From the NCBI RefSeq assembly GCF_029953635.1, contig NZ_CP124543.1, forward strand, positions 3,761,455-3,825,454: a stretch of 64,000 nt of DNA, written 5' to 3'. The notes beneath the pieces were generated by a model. The model was not told where the DNA came from and ran no database searches. It worked only from the letters and a program-made list of their open reading frames with translations. This DNA comes from Halotia branconii CENA392 (GTDB lineage Bacteria; Cyanobacteriota; Cyanobacteriia; Cyanobacteriales; Nostocaceae). Shown in pieces: positions 54,519-62,576 of this stretch; position 1 is the first letter of the stretch, and each line of letters opens with the position of its first letter. Made by a program: the position numbers and the translations under genes.

Positions 54519-54723
54519 TTTTTTAGAAACTCCTGCAATTTGGTATCCGGGACAGTCGCAATTGGAGTATGAGGAGGAATTAAATCTCATGCTCCAGCGG
54601 GCAAATATGACAGCAGCGTTTCTGCGCGGCAATATTCACCCAGATACCTTTCTCGACTTCCTGGACGAACAAGAGTATGACGTTTTTGAACTAGCTGAAG
54701 ATTGGGAATTAGTCAAAATATGA
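54508..54723 (+). CDS. Small acidic cassette protein
   Basis: A 71-residue, strongly acidic protein (YEEELNLMLQRANMTAAFLR, TFLDFLDEQEYDVFELAEDW). It could be a chaperone-like or head-completion-like helper. Overlaps with the genes on both sides show tight translational coupling. Unrecognised. Confidence 0.55.
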   Translation: MVNNFLETPAIWYPGQSQLEYEEELNLMLQRANMTAAFLRGNIHPDTFLDFLDEQEYDVFELAEDWELVKI

Positions 54724-55223
54724 CACTTCAGCTTGACCTAACAGCAATGGGAGCTTGGGAATTAACTTACTACCAAAAGTTAGTAGGTAATCCCGACAAC
54801 CGCAGAGCCAGAGCGCCGCTAATTGACCCAGTAGAGCTTCCTTATTTGACTGATAGTCACGTTTTTTTAGTCGGGGCTTCCTGGCTTAATGCCAAACCTA
54901 CTTGGATTAGAGCAGGATATTTCTATCAACAAATTAGCGGCATTCATGTTGACGACACTGTAGTTTTTGAGGGATTGGGACAGGTTCCAACCACTGAAGT
55001 AGATGGTACACGCCGACTAATTAAGCTTAATGCGATTGAGTTGGTTCAGTTTCCCAAGCTGACCGAATCTTATCGTTTGAGGTTTGAGGCTTTACCTTGG
55101 ATTTACCAAGTCACTCTGGCTGTCTGGGAATACAGAGGAATAGAAACTGATACCACGGAAGATTTAATCAACGCGGTTCGCTCCAAATTAGAAACAATTG
55201 AGTTCAAAATTGATAATTTATGA
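54720..55223 (+). CDS. Cassette protein, unknown (167 residues)
   Basis: I chose the ATG at 54720, which overlaps the stop of the preceding gene (ATGA); an open frame exists slightly upstream. The protein is beta-rich with many aromatics (GAWELTYYQKLVGNPDNRRA, PYLTDSHVFLVGASWLNAKP, RAGYFYQQISGIHVDDTVVF). Unrecognised. A virion-component role is possible. Confidence 0.58.
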   Translation: MTLQLDLTAMGAWELTYYQKLVGNPDNRRARAPLIDPVELPYLTDSHVFLVGASWLNAKPTWIRAGYFYQQISGIHVDDTVVFEGLGQVPTTEVDGTRRLIKLNAIELVQFPKLTESYRLRFEALPWIYQVTLAVWEYRGIETDTTEDLINAVRSKLETIEFKIDNL

Positions 55224-55567
55224 CTACTGCATTAAGTTACAGCGCATTAGCCGAAAAGTTACCCGCTGGTTCAATTGAATTTGTTGGAAATAATCAAGTC
55301 AAGCTTAATTTCAGCACAACTACAGAAAGCGGTAGCAATCTGACTCTTAATGCTTCTTGTGTTAAGGGAATTGTTAAACTTTTGCAAGGATTAGCTGCAT
55401 TAACCGACCAAGTGAATGAAGCAAGAGTTAATGCTGAATTACCACCTATTCAATTTGCCAGTCAACAGCTTACGGGTACACCGGAGATGCCAGAGTATGA
55501 GTTTACTGTCCGGGTGAAGGTTGACACAGCACAGTTTATTGAAAATTTGGATGATCCAACTGATTAA
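55220..55567 (+). CDS. Cassette protein, unknown (115 residues)
   Basis: Overlaps the preceding stop by four nt (ATGA). It is mixed alpha-beta (SIEFVGNNQVKLNFSTTTES, CVKGIVKLLQGLAALTDQVN, EYEFTVRVKVDTAQFIENLD). No membrane segment. Unrecognised. Confidence 0.57.
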   Translation: MTTALSYSALAEKLPAGSIEFVGNNQVKLNFSTTTESGSNLTLNASCVKGIVKLLQGLAALTDQVNEARVNAELPPIQFASQQLTGTPEMPEYEFTVRVKVDTAQFIENLDDPTD

Positions 55568-55572
55568 CACAA

Positions 55573-56007
55573 GTGACTACTACAAAATCAGTAATAGCTG
55601 TTAGTAACTCAACTAACAGTAACAGCCCAGGAATCACAATTACTTTAGAATCTACTGGTATATTTTTAGGAATCCTTGTTAGCTTTTCCATTTTAGGTGG
55701 GTTAGGCATCAAAATTGTTAGCAGTATCAATAGAATTTCAACTTCAATTATTCAAATTGAAGAAGATTTGAAAGAGTATGCTAGCAATGCCGAGAAGATT
55801 AGAGAGTTAGACAAAAGATTTGATTTACACGTTCAAGAGTATATCAACAGAAAAGATGTAATTCAAATGCTGTTGGGTCAAATGAATGAAAAAATTGACC
55901 ACAAGTTTAAACGAGTTTTATTCTACACCCGCGATATTCAACGCTTTTTACAGCGCGACACTAACTTCCAAATTCGGGAATACGAAGAGAATACAGAACA
56001 GGAGTAA
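55573..56007 (+). CDS. Membrane-anchored coiled-coil cassette protein
   Basis: A 144-residue protein starting at GTG 55573. A polar Ser/Asn/Thr leader precedes a membrane helix at about residues 27-50 (STGIFLGILVSFSILGGLGI). A long coiled coil follows (IIQIEEDLKEYASNAEKIRE, LDKRFDLHVQEYI) with a charged tail. Together with the holin-like peptide right after it, the arrangement is reminiscent of accessory lysis or membrane-spike proteins. This is inference from position and topology only. Confidence 0.55.
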   Translation: MTTTKSVIAVSNSTNSNSPGITITLESTGIFLGILVSFSILGGLGIKIVSSINRISTSIIQIEEDLKEYASNAEKIRELDKRFDLHVQEYINRKDVIQMLLGQMNEKIDHKFKRVLFYTRDIQRFLQRDTNFQIREYEENTEQE

Positions 56008-56013
56008 TTACAA

Positions 56014-56193
56014 GTGAATCAAAAAACTTTAGATCGATTCAGCACAGTTTTAGGTTTGGTTGCAGGAGTCTCTAGTGTCCTGGGCGGTAGTGGGATGATT
56101 GGCAGTAACACTGCGACGATAATCACAGGAATATCTACAGCTATTCTGGGCTATCTGGTGCAACGCCCGGCTAGTGACAAGCCGGCTGACTAA
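56014..56193 (+). CDS. Holin-like small membrane protein
   Basis: A 59-residue protein starting at GTG 56014 with AGGAG about 10 nt upstream. Two hydrophobic stretches (FSTVLGLVAGVSSVLGGSG and TATIITGISTAILGYLV) are joined by a short turn, and the tail is charged (QRPASDKPAD). Class II holins have this size and topology. It ends the rightward cassette, where lysis genes often lie, but no endolysin is recognised nearby, so the call is tentative. Confidence 0.5.
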   Translation: MNQKTLDRFSTVLGLVAGVSSVLGGSGMIGSNTATIITGISTAILGYLVQRPASDKPAD

Positions 56194-56204
56194 CCGGACG
56201 GAGA

Positions 56205-56399
56205 TTACTTTAGTTCAAGAATCAAGATCAACAATCCAAAATAAAAAGAAAAGCTTAAACACAGCATCCCAAATAGTTTAAGTCTTCCCCAAGGATAACC
56301 ATATAAATCATCGTAATAGGCTATAAACGTTGAGGGTAAAGTTCCCCAGTATTTGATAAATTCGTCTAATTCTCTAATTAATTTTTCAAGGTTGAACAT
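56205..56399 (-). CDS. Small membrane protein on the opposite strand
   Basis: A 64-residue protein with an N-terminal amphipathic helix (NLEKLIRELDEFIKYWG) and a C-terminal membrane helix (LFGMLCLSFSFYFGLLILIL). Its start codon lies in CATG at 56397-56400, shared with the rightward gene at 56398. It is the only minus-strand gene of the right arm. Unrecognised. Confidence 0.45.
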   Translation of the reverse strand: MFNLEKLIRELDEFIKYWGTLPSTFIAYYDDLYGYPWGRLKLFGMLCLSFSFYFGLLILILELK

Positions 56400-56802
56400 G
56401 ATTAGTAAGTTTACGTTAGAAAATTACTTTCAGATACACGAAGGAAAAGCAATTGATTTTAGACTTAGAGTCCAAAAAGACCAAAACAATCAGTATAGCT
56501 TTTACATTCACCCCCAAGATATTAACGGGGAAACTTGGGATTTTAAGGTTATTGGTAATTTCCTAGAATGCACTACATCCACAAGTGAAACTTTAAACAG
56601 TCTATTAGTAGACGGTGAGACACTTGACAATCTTGATAAAAACGTATTGTTTTTGATGATTAAGCATCTCAACACTAAAATCAGCGAACTAGAAACCGTC
56701 AGCACTTCGCAACGCGATCAGCTATTTCGCCGGGTACAAGAATTAGAACAATTCCAGCGTGAGTACGAAACTGCACAGGAGTATGAAAGCGATCGCAGTT
56801 AG
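56398..56802 (+). CDS. Last protein of the island, unknown
   Basis: A 134-residue protein from the ATG at 56398, chosen over the ATG at 56353 because the longer N-terminus is antisense to the small membrane gene and AAGG precedes 56398. It has a beta-like body (FTLENYFQIHEGKAIDFRLR, FKVIGNFLECTTSTSETLNS) and a C-terminal coiled coil (LNTKISELETVSTSQRDQLF, RRVQELEQFQREY). The stop is within 13 bp of the chromosomal helicase fragment, so it marks the island's right edge. Confidence 0.6.
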   Translation: MISKFTLENYFQIHEGKAIDFRLRVQKDQNNQYSFYIHPQDINGETWDFKVIGNFLECTTSTSETLNSLLVDGETLDNLDKNVLFLMIKHLNTKISELETVSTSQRDQLFRRVQELEQFQREYETAQEYESDRS

Positions 56803-57996
56803 GTCTACTGGGGATTCATCTAAACAGCGAATTGCCACCAAACCTTGCAGTCCACCACTTTCAAATTGACGACGTAAGTTTTCTCGTTCGTCTAAAGAAG
56901 TGTGGGCGGTGTAGGTGCTGACTTTATATCCCAATTCTACACCTAAAATTTTGGCAACGGCTTTTAGTTGACGCAAGGATGAACGCTGTCCTATTTCTTG
57001 TGAACCATCGCTGCAATAAAAAAGTGTATGAGTGGTTTCGCGGCGAGTTACCATTAAATCTCGCAAGGCATTTAATTTATTTTCTGCCGCACCAATTAAT
57101 CTAGCTCGTTGCATCAATAATGGCTTTAAATCTTCATGGTCTTCAAAAATTTTTGTTTCTCCATGTTCTCGTTGTCGATATAATAGCGATCGCCCGATCT
57201 TTTTTGTTAGTTTTAAATAGGCAATGCTTTCGGTTTCAGTTAACTCCACCAAAATTGGATAATACAAATAATGCACTAAAGCACTTTGAGAAATTGCATC
57301 CTTCAAAGTGAACTCTGGTTGCAACACTGAACCAAAGTAATCAAATAACGATTGAGTACCACAGTCATCAAAATACCTTTCTGGGGTAGCAGATAAAGCT
57401 AACCGCAACCCCACCCGCCGCGGCAGACTTTCTTCTAATTTGGGTGCGCCTAAATTATGCGCCTCATCGCCAATAATTAGAGTTTTCGCGGGAAAATATT
57501 TGAGTTGAGATTGAAAACCATCTCCAATTAATGTGGAGTTGGTAGTAATTACCGTGACGAATTGCTGAGAACCAGAACGCAGATTATAAAGTTGCGTGGA
57601 AAGTTGACTTTGCCAAGTGCGTAAATTTTCAAAAGCTAAGATAGGCTGCAAATTAAATTTTTCACATTCTCGCGCCCATTGGGTGACAAGATGACGGTAG
57701 GGACAAACTACTAACAAGACTTGTAAGTTAATCTGCTGGTAAAGTTCACAAGCGATCGCTAATGCTGTAATAGTTTTACCACTACCAGTAGCCATTTTCA
57801 GCGTTCCTCTGCCATTATTGCTAAACCAATTAGTAATAGCTTGTCGCTGATATTGCCGCAATTGCAAAGATGGAGGAAGTCTGGGACATCCTGGTAGTGG
57901 TTGTTGAGTTTGGTAACTACCCTTACTTTCTTTGGCAAATGGTAATTTCAGCCGGAAAGAGGGCAGTTGCTGCACTGGATTTCGTGTCAGGTACAT
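56743..57996 (-). pseudogene. DEAH-box superfamily 2 helicase, C-terminus lost at island edge
   Basis: Authentic helicase sequence runs from 57996 to about 56815, roughly 394 codons. Motif I is MATGSGKT, motif II is DEAH and motif III is LALSATP. Helicase domain 2 begins but stops at AIRCLDE, just before motif V/VI. The frame then continues 24 codons into island DNA (SPVDLTAIAFILLCS) before stopping. The missing end (a GVDIPxxxxA...QRRGR type sequence in this family) is not found anywhere in the window. The protein is probably inactive. It lies directly downstream of lexA on the same strand. Confidence 0.8.
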
Positions 57997-58002
57997 AAAT
58001 CA

Positions 58003-58036
58003 ATGGGGCATGGGGCATGGGGCATTGGGCATGGAA
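58003..58036. repeat. GGGGCAT tandem repeat
   Basis: Four imperfect GGGGCAT heptamers in tandem lie between the helicase fragment and lexA, another STRR type. Confidence 0.7.
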
Positions 58037-58087
58037 ATATGGGTTATTTCCCTTTATTCCTTATTCCCTATTTACTGTTTACTGTTC

Positions 58088-58690
58088 TCAGTAACCGCGC
58101 CAAACACCAATGAGAGAACCTTGTACCTGCACTTGCACAGCGGATACTTCAATGGGATTGTACTTACGATTAGCAGGTTTTAGAGTCACGCGATCGCCGT
58201 TTCGATAAAAACGCTTCAACGTAGTGCCGTATCCGTCAACTCTAGCAGCAATAATTGTGCCATTTTTGAGATGATCTGGTTCTGGTACTGGCAACAGAAA
58301 CACTACATCTCCATCGGCAATTAAGTCTTCAATCATGCTGTCGCCAGTTACCCGCAAAGCATAAGTTTTAGCAGGTAATGTGAGACTAGAAAAATCTAAA
58401 TGATCTACAGCATCAGTAAATGGTTCTATTAAACCACCAGCAGCGATTGTGCCCAAAATCGGGATACCTTGCTTAGTAGAATGTAAAATCCGAATAGTTC
58501 GCGCTTTACCTTCAGTCCATTCAATATATCCTTTGGTGCGTAAATGTTCTAAACGACTTTGAATGGGCGCTGGTGATTTCAGGTTCATTGCCTGCATCAT
58601 TTGCCGAATAGAAGGTGAATGCTGGTGTATTTTAATATATTCTGCCAGCCATTCATAAAGTTCTTGTTGAGCTTGTGTTAGACTTTCCAT
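58088..58690 (-). CDS. lexA: LexA repressor
   Basis: A 200-residue LexA. The winged helix at residues 1-65 has SPSIRQMMQAMNLKSPAPIQ. The self-cleavage bond is Ala84-Gly85 (TIAAGGLIEP), with catalytic Ser118 (TGDSMIED) and Lys159 (TTLKRF). All residues needed for autocleavage are present. In cyanobacteria LexA controls only part of a classical SOS set and has also been tied to carbon and redox control. A LexA box lies upstream, which indicates autoregulation. Confidence 0.95.
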   Translation of the reverse strand: MESLTQAQQELYEWLAEYIKIHQHSPSIRQMMQAMNLKSPAPIQSRLEHLRTKGYIEWTEGKARTIRILHSTKQGIPILGTIAAGGLIEPFTDAVDHLDFSSLTLPAKTYALRVTGDSMIEDLIADGDVVFLLPVPEPDHLKNGTIIAARVDGYGTTLKRFYRNGDRVTLKPANRKYNPIEVSAVQVQVQGSLIGVWRGY

Positions 58691-58722
58691 AAATTTGTTG
58701 GGAGATAAATATAAATGTCTCT

Positions 58723-58736
58723 AGAACATTAGTACT
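58723..58736 (-). promoter_or_regulatory. LexA box upstream of lexA
   Basis: On the lexA strand it reads AGTACTAATGTTCT, which fits the Anabaena LexA consensus RGTACNNNDGTWCB at every position. It lies about 33 bp upstream of the lexA start. I saw no second full match in the window, including in the island. Confidence 0.85.
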
Positions 58737-58822
58737 ACAAAAAAACTCCCATAACAAGATAAAAGTAAAAATATTAAAGGTAAAAGAAAGACTATCAGCT
58801 TCTCTTTTACCTAATTAAGGTT

Positions 58823-59743
58823 TCAATTTGTACCTAAAATGCTGGCAAGTAAAGCTTTTTGAGCATGTAAACGATTTTCTGCTTGTTCCCAAACTCGTGA
58901 GTGAGAACCTTCAATAACTGCATCAGTAATTTCTTCACCGCGATGGGCTGGTAAACAGTGTAAAACAATTGCCTGAGAATCGGCAAGACTTAATAGTTGC
59001 TCAGAAATTTGGTAAGGTTGAAAAATTGGTAAGCGATCATCGGCTTCTGTTTCTTGTCCCATACTTGCCCAAACATCAGTATAAAGTACGTTAGATCCTT
59101 TGGCTGCTAATTTTGGGTCATCAGTGAGGAGAATTTCAGTTTTATTGGCAGCGATCGCTCTTGCTTGTTCTACAATTTCAGAATCCGGCTCATATCCCTT
59201 TGGGGTAGAAATTCTTACATTCATACCTACCAAAGCACATCCCAGCATCAGTGAATTAGCTACGTTGTTACCATCACCCACGTAGGTTAAAGTTAATCCC
59301 GCAAGCTCACCAAAGCATTCTTGAACTGTCAATAAATCAGCTAATATCTGACAGGGATGTTCTAAATCAGTCAGTGCATTGATTACAGGAATCTTGGCAT
59401 AGTGAGCAAAAGTTTCCAATTCTTGCTGTGCAAAAGTGCGAATTGCCAAAATATCTAAATATCTATCTAACACCCGTGCTGTATCTTGTATGGGTTCTCC
59501 GCGACTAACTTGAGTGACATTAGGATTAAGATCAATTACTTGTCCACCCAATTGGTACATCGCCACGGTAAAACTGACTCGTGTGCGAGTTGAAGCTTTA
59601 GAGAACAACAAACCCAATACCTTATTACACTGTAACTTTAGCTGTTGTGATTTGAGTTGAGTTGCTAGTTGCAAGATGTCTTGAAGTTCTGTTGGACTGA
59701 GGTCAGCCAAACCTAATAAATCACGTCCGATCAATGCTGCCAT
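58823..59743 (-). CDS. argF: Ornithine carbamoyltransferase
   Basis: A 306-residue enzyme from the ATG at 59743 (MAALIGRDLLGLADLSPTEL). The frame extends upstream to 59809 but that part is not family-like. The carbamoyl-phosphate site is STRTR (51-55). Also present are DLEHPCQILADLLT, the DGN-type VGDGNNVANSL, and the ornithine-binding HCLPAHRGEE with its Cys. It makes citrulline from ornithine in arginine synthesis. Confidence 0.96.
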   Translation of the reverse strand: MAALIGRDLLGLADLSPTELQDILQLATQLKSQQLKLQCNKVLGLLFSKASTRTRVSFTVAMYQLGGQVIDLNPNVTQVSRGEPIQDTARVLDRYLDILAIRTFAQQELETFAHYAKIPVINALTDLEHPCQILADLLTVQECFGELAGLTLTYVGDGNNVANSLMLGCALVGMNVRISTPKGYEPDSEIVEQARAIAANKTEILLTDDPKLAAKGSNVLYTDVWASMGQETEADDRLPIFQPYQISEQLLSLADSQAIVLHCLPAHRGEEITDAVIEGSHSRVWEQAENRLHAQKALLASILGTN

Positions 59744-59823
59744 GCTTCTGAACTGTAAAAAACAATTATATATTTCTTTCAAAGGAAAAGAAATATATGC
59801 TACAATCATAAATCGTTAGTTAA

Positions 59824-59897
<74 letters not shown>

Positions 59898-59918
59898 TTT
59901 TTGTTGTACAGTGACTAG

Positions 59919-60458
59919 TTATTTGTCGTGTGACTTTACCCATAAGTTTGCCGCAACGGCAAGCTTATGGGTAAAGTCACAAATACCATTAACAAAGCCG
60001 ATGATATCAGGCCGTTTGGAATAGAGAGAACCTTTAATAGACAACTCCCGCACTATTAGGAAATGATTATTTTCAGGGTTTTGAAAGTCAATCACTTTGA
60101 GGCGGGGATTGATGGTTTCACCCTCTGGATTTTTGTAGGGTTTCTCTAGGATACCTTCGCGGATGAGTTGATATTTTTTCTGGTTGATGGTAACTAATTG
60201 GTCTGAAATATTAGATGTGGTGAATTGGGCGATCGCATCGTCGTATACTTGCTGTGGATGACCAGGATTAAATTTCTCTAATGCTTGGCGAAGATAGCGT
60301 GTGAGGACAACTTCTCGTTTATCTTTGCGTCCTAGTGTACCGTTAGTACCGAATGTTTCTTTTTTGTATGCGTAAACTGAGTGCCATTTCAGGGTTTGTT
60401 CAAAGAAGTTAGCGGTAGTTTGTTGCACTAGGCAGTCTTCGGAATATTCGGCACTCAT
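59919..60458 (-). pseudogene. Type I restriction enzyme HsdR, N-terminal fragment
   Basis: A 179-residue N-terminal part of HsdR: VQQTTANFFEQTLKWHSVYA, REVVLTRYLRQALEKFNPGH, FLIVRELSIKGSLYSKRPDI, IGFVNGI. In intact HsdR the next residues are the PLLFIELK-type nuclease motif and the helicase domain. Here the frame instead enters a 51-bp palindrome (59930-59980) and ends after 22 unrelated residues. Without the nuclease and motor it cannot restrict DNA. Confidence 0.8.
59930..59980. repeat. Long palindrome (24-bp arms) at the hsdR break
   Basis: Arms beginning GTGACTTTACCCATAAG and ending with the complement are 24 bp long with one mismatch, around a CAA loop. It sits exactly where hsdR similarity ends and 32 bp from tRNA-Val. 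It may be an inserted small palindromic element, and could also act as a terminator. Confidence 0.8.
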
Positions 60459-60595
60459 GGGGGTGATAAGTAATACAGGTAGCTATTATATTGATAGCTT
60501 TGGAATTGAGTAAGTAGCAAGTATCGCCTTTAAAAGAATTTCAAATTTTAAGCGATGATGGATGTGTGACCATAAATGACAATTGGTAATTAAAG

Positions 60596-60811
60596 ATGGT
60601 TTCAGTCGAATTACTTAATACACTGCAAGGGCTTAACCGTGCTGATAAACTTTATATTGTGCAGGTTTTAGTATCAGAGTTAGCTCAACAAGAGACTGAA
60701 CTAATCAAACCTGGACAATCTTATCCTGTTTGGTCTCCTTATAATGCCTTTGAAGCCGCAAATACAATGCTAGAAGTTTTGCAAGCAACCAAAAATCAAA
60801 ACAGTGTCTAG
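60596..60811 (+). CDS. Small protein upstream of the retropepsin-like gene
   Basis: A 71-residue protein (VELLNTLQGLNRADKLYIVQ, VLVSELAQQETELIKPGQSY, PVWSPYNAFEAANTMLEVLQ). Small proteins of this type (LNRADKLYIVQVLVSELA) precede retropepsin-like genes in many cyanobacteria and resemble antitoxin-like partners. The two overlap by eight nt. The role is unknown. Confidence 0.65.
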   Translation: MVSVELLNTLQGLNRADKLYIVQVLVSELAQQETELIKPGQSYPVWSPYNAFEAANTMLEVLQATKNQNSV

Positions 60812-61238
60812 CGTCGAGCAATTTCCTTTTGTCAATGCTGACACAACGTTAGGTGAGGCTGGTTTTCGTCCATATATGCCAATTCAGCTTGTGAGTCAGC
60901 AATGTTCAATAACAGCATCCGCTTTGTTAGATACAGGAGCAACAGTAAATGTGTTACCTTATCAAGCTGGAATTGAACTTGGATACATTTGGGAACATCA
61001 GACAGCAACTTTGAACTTGACAGGTAATCTTGCTCAATTTGAAGCTCGTGTTGTAGTGATTCAAGGAGTGATTCGTCAGTTTGAACCTATACAACTTGTA
61101 TTTGCTTGGACAAAATCTGTGCAAGTTCCTCTGATTTTAGGACAAGTGAATTTTTTTATGGAGTTTGACGTTTGCTTTTACCGCTCACAACTTTATTTTG
61201 CAGTAATTCCTAAGAAAAAGCTTTCAGAATCATCATAG
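60804..61238 (+). CDS. Retropepsin-like aspartic protease
   Basis: A 144-residue protein starting at GTG 60804. ASALLDTGATVNVLPYQAGI carries the DTGA active-site motif of single-domain aspartic proteases, which dimerise. VPLILGQVNFFMEFDV gives the ILG-type flap-side pattern. Such cyanobacterial proteins are paired with a small upstream gene, here 60596. The pair lies inside a decayed type I restriction locus, between the hsdR fragment and hsdM, and was probably inserted there. Confidence 0.78.
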   Translation: MSSVEQFPFVNADTTLGEAGFRPYMPIQLVSQQCSITASALLDTGATVNVLPYQAGIELGYIWEHQTATLNLTGNLAQFEARVVVIQGVIRQFEPIQLVFAWTKSVQVPLILGQVNFFMEFDVCFYRSQLYFAVIPKKKLSESS

Positions 61239-62576
61239 CGTCTTATTTAAATATTCCCGCACCAACCCTAAATAACGTTCTTGCTGACCGCGATACAACC
61301 AAGCGATCGCCGTGATATTCTGGAGTTGTTCTTCACTAAAATCGCGGATTTTGCGCGTCACTACCCGGTAGACATTCCGCGCATCAATCATCAATACTTT
61401 ATCTTGGCGTTCTGCTGGTTTTCCGTTGTCAAAAAACCACAATGTACAAGGTAGAGGTTTCGTGTAAAAAAAGTTTGTGCCAATTGAAACAATCATATCT
61501 ACCGCTTGGGTAGCGATTAACTCTTCCCGAATTTCTTTTTCCCCATATCCTGCATCCGATGCCGAACTCGCCATGACAAACCCGGCTCTACCTCGCTGAT
61601 TTAAATAACTGTAAAAATACTGTATCCACAGGTAATTTGCATTGCTTACTGCTTTAGTTTTCGCCGCAATTCCTGGTATCTTTTTCTCAGTAAACAGCCA
61701 GGGGTCAGTCTTCACTTTCTCTGGACTCACACCATCGACGTTAAACGGCGGGTTAGACATGACAAAATCACATTGACCAAGCAACTCTTCCCAGCGATCG
61801 TAAAAAGTATTACCCTGGCGAATTATCCCTTCTAAAGCGTGAACCGCCAAATTCATCCGCGCTAAACGGGTGTTAGTATCCGATTTTTCCTGTCCGTAAA
61901 AAGTAATTTTTGCTGACGCATCCTCACCGCGATTTTCTACAAAATGTCCCGTCTGCACAAACATACCCGCACTACCGCAAGCAGGGTCTAAGACATTTCC
62001 CCGGTCGGGTTCAATCATATTTACAATCGTTCGTACCAAAGAAGGCGGTGTAAAAAATTCTCCTCCTTCCTGTGCGCCACTCATGGCAAACTTATTCAAA
62101 AAATACTCATAAATTCGCCCAAACACATCGCTCGTAGCTTTCCGTAACTCCTCCCGGTCAAAAATTCGCACCAAGTTATACAGCAAATCCGGCTCAAAAC
62201 TGGTGTACTCCTTCGGTAACACTCCCTGCAACATCTCAGTTTCGTCCTCAATCGCTTTCATCGCCGCATTGATAGCCTTGCCAATATCTGCATTTTCTGC
62301 CAAGTTCAAGATGCGATCGTACTGGGCTTCTGTGGGTAAAAAAATCGCTGACTTTCCTTTAAAGTCATCTTTGGTAATCGGGCGTTTTTTTCCACCCCGC
62401 GATGGTAAACTATTTTCAATCTCCGCTTGTACAGCATTGAAGCGATTTGTCGCATGGCGCAGAAAAATTAGCCCCAGTACGGGCATACTGTATTCATTGG
62501 CATTGAGTTTTGAGTTAGCGCGGAGTTGATCTGCGGCTTCCCACAGGGAAGATTCAAGTTGACTGATATTGAGCAT
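61233..62576 (-). CDS. hsdM: Type I DNA methyltransferase subunit HsdM (possibly C-terminally truncated)
   Basis: A 447-residue N6-adenine methylase. The N-terminal helical domain (LESSLWEAADQLRANSKLNA) is followed by FTPPSLVRTIVNMIEP, SAM-binding VLDPACGSAGMFVQTG, and the catalytic NPPF motif (DFVMSNPPFNVDGVSP). The frame ends shortly after ITAIAWLYRGQQERYLGLVR; many relatives continue further. HsdS is not seen and HsdR is a fragment, so restriction is lost and methylation is doubtful. Its stop overlaps the retropepsin gene. Confidence 0.88.
   Translation of the reverse strand: MLNISQLESSLWEAADQLRANSKLNANEYSMPVLGLIFLRHATNRFNAVQAEIENSLPSRGGKKRPITKDDFKGKSAIFLPTEAQYDRILNLAENADIGKAINAAMKAIEDETEMLQGVLPKEYTSFEPDLLYNLVRIFDREELRKATSDVFGRIYEYFLNKFAMSGAQEGGEFFTPPSLVRTIVNMIEPDRGNVLDPACGSAGMFVQTGHFVENRGEDASAKITFYGQEKSDTNTRLARMNLAVHALEGIIRQGNTFYDRWEELLGQCDFVMSNPPFNVDGVSPEKVKTDPWLFTEKKIPGIAAKTKAVSNANYLWIQYFYSYLNQRGRAGFVMASSASDAGYGEKEIREELIATQAVDMIVSIGTNFFYTKPLPCTLWFFDNGKPAERQDKVLMIDARNVYRVVTRKIRDFSEEQLQNITAIAWLYRGQQERYLGLVREYLNKTL

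Noticed and set aside
38450-56810. Developmentally excised element (nifD/hupL type) restoring the helicase gene
   Set aside because: The missing helicase C-terminus is not at the left junction, so excision could not rebuild the gene from this window.
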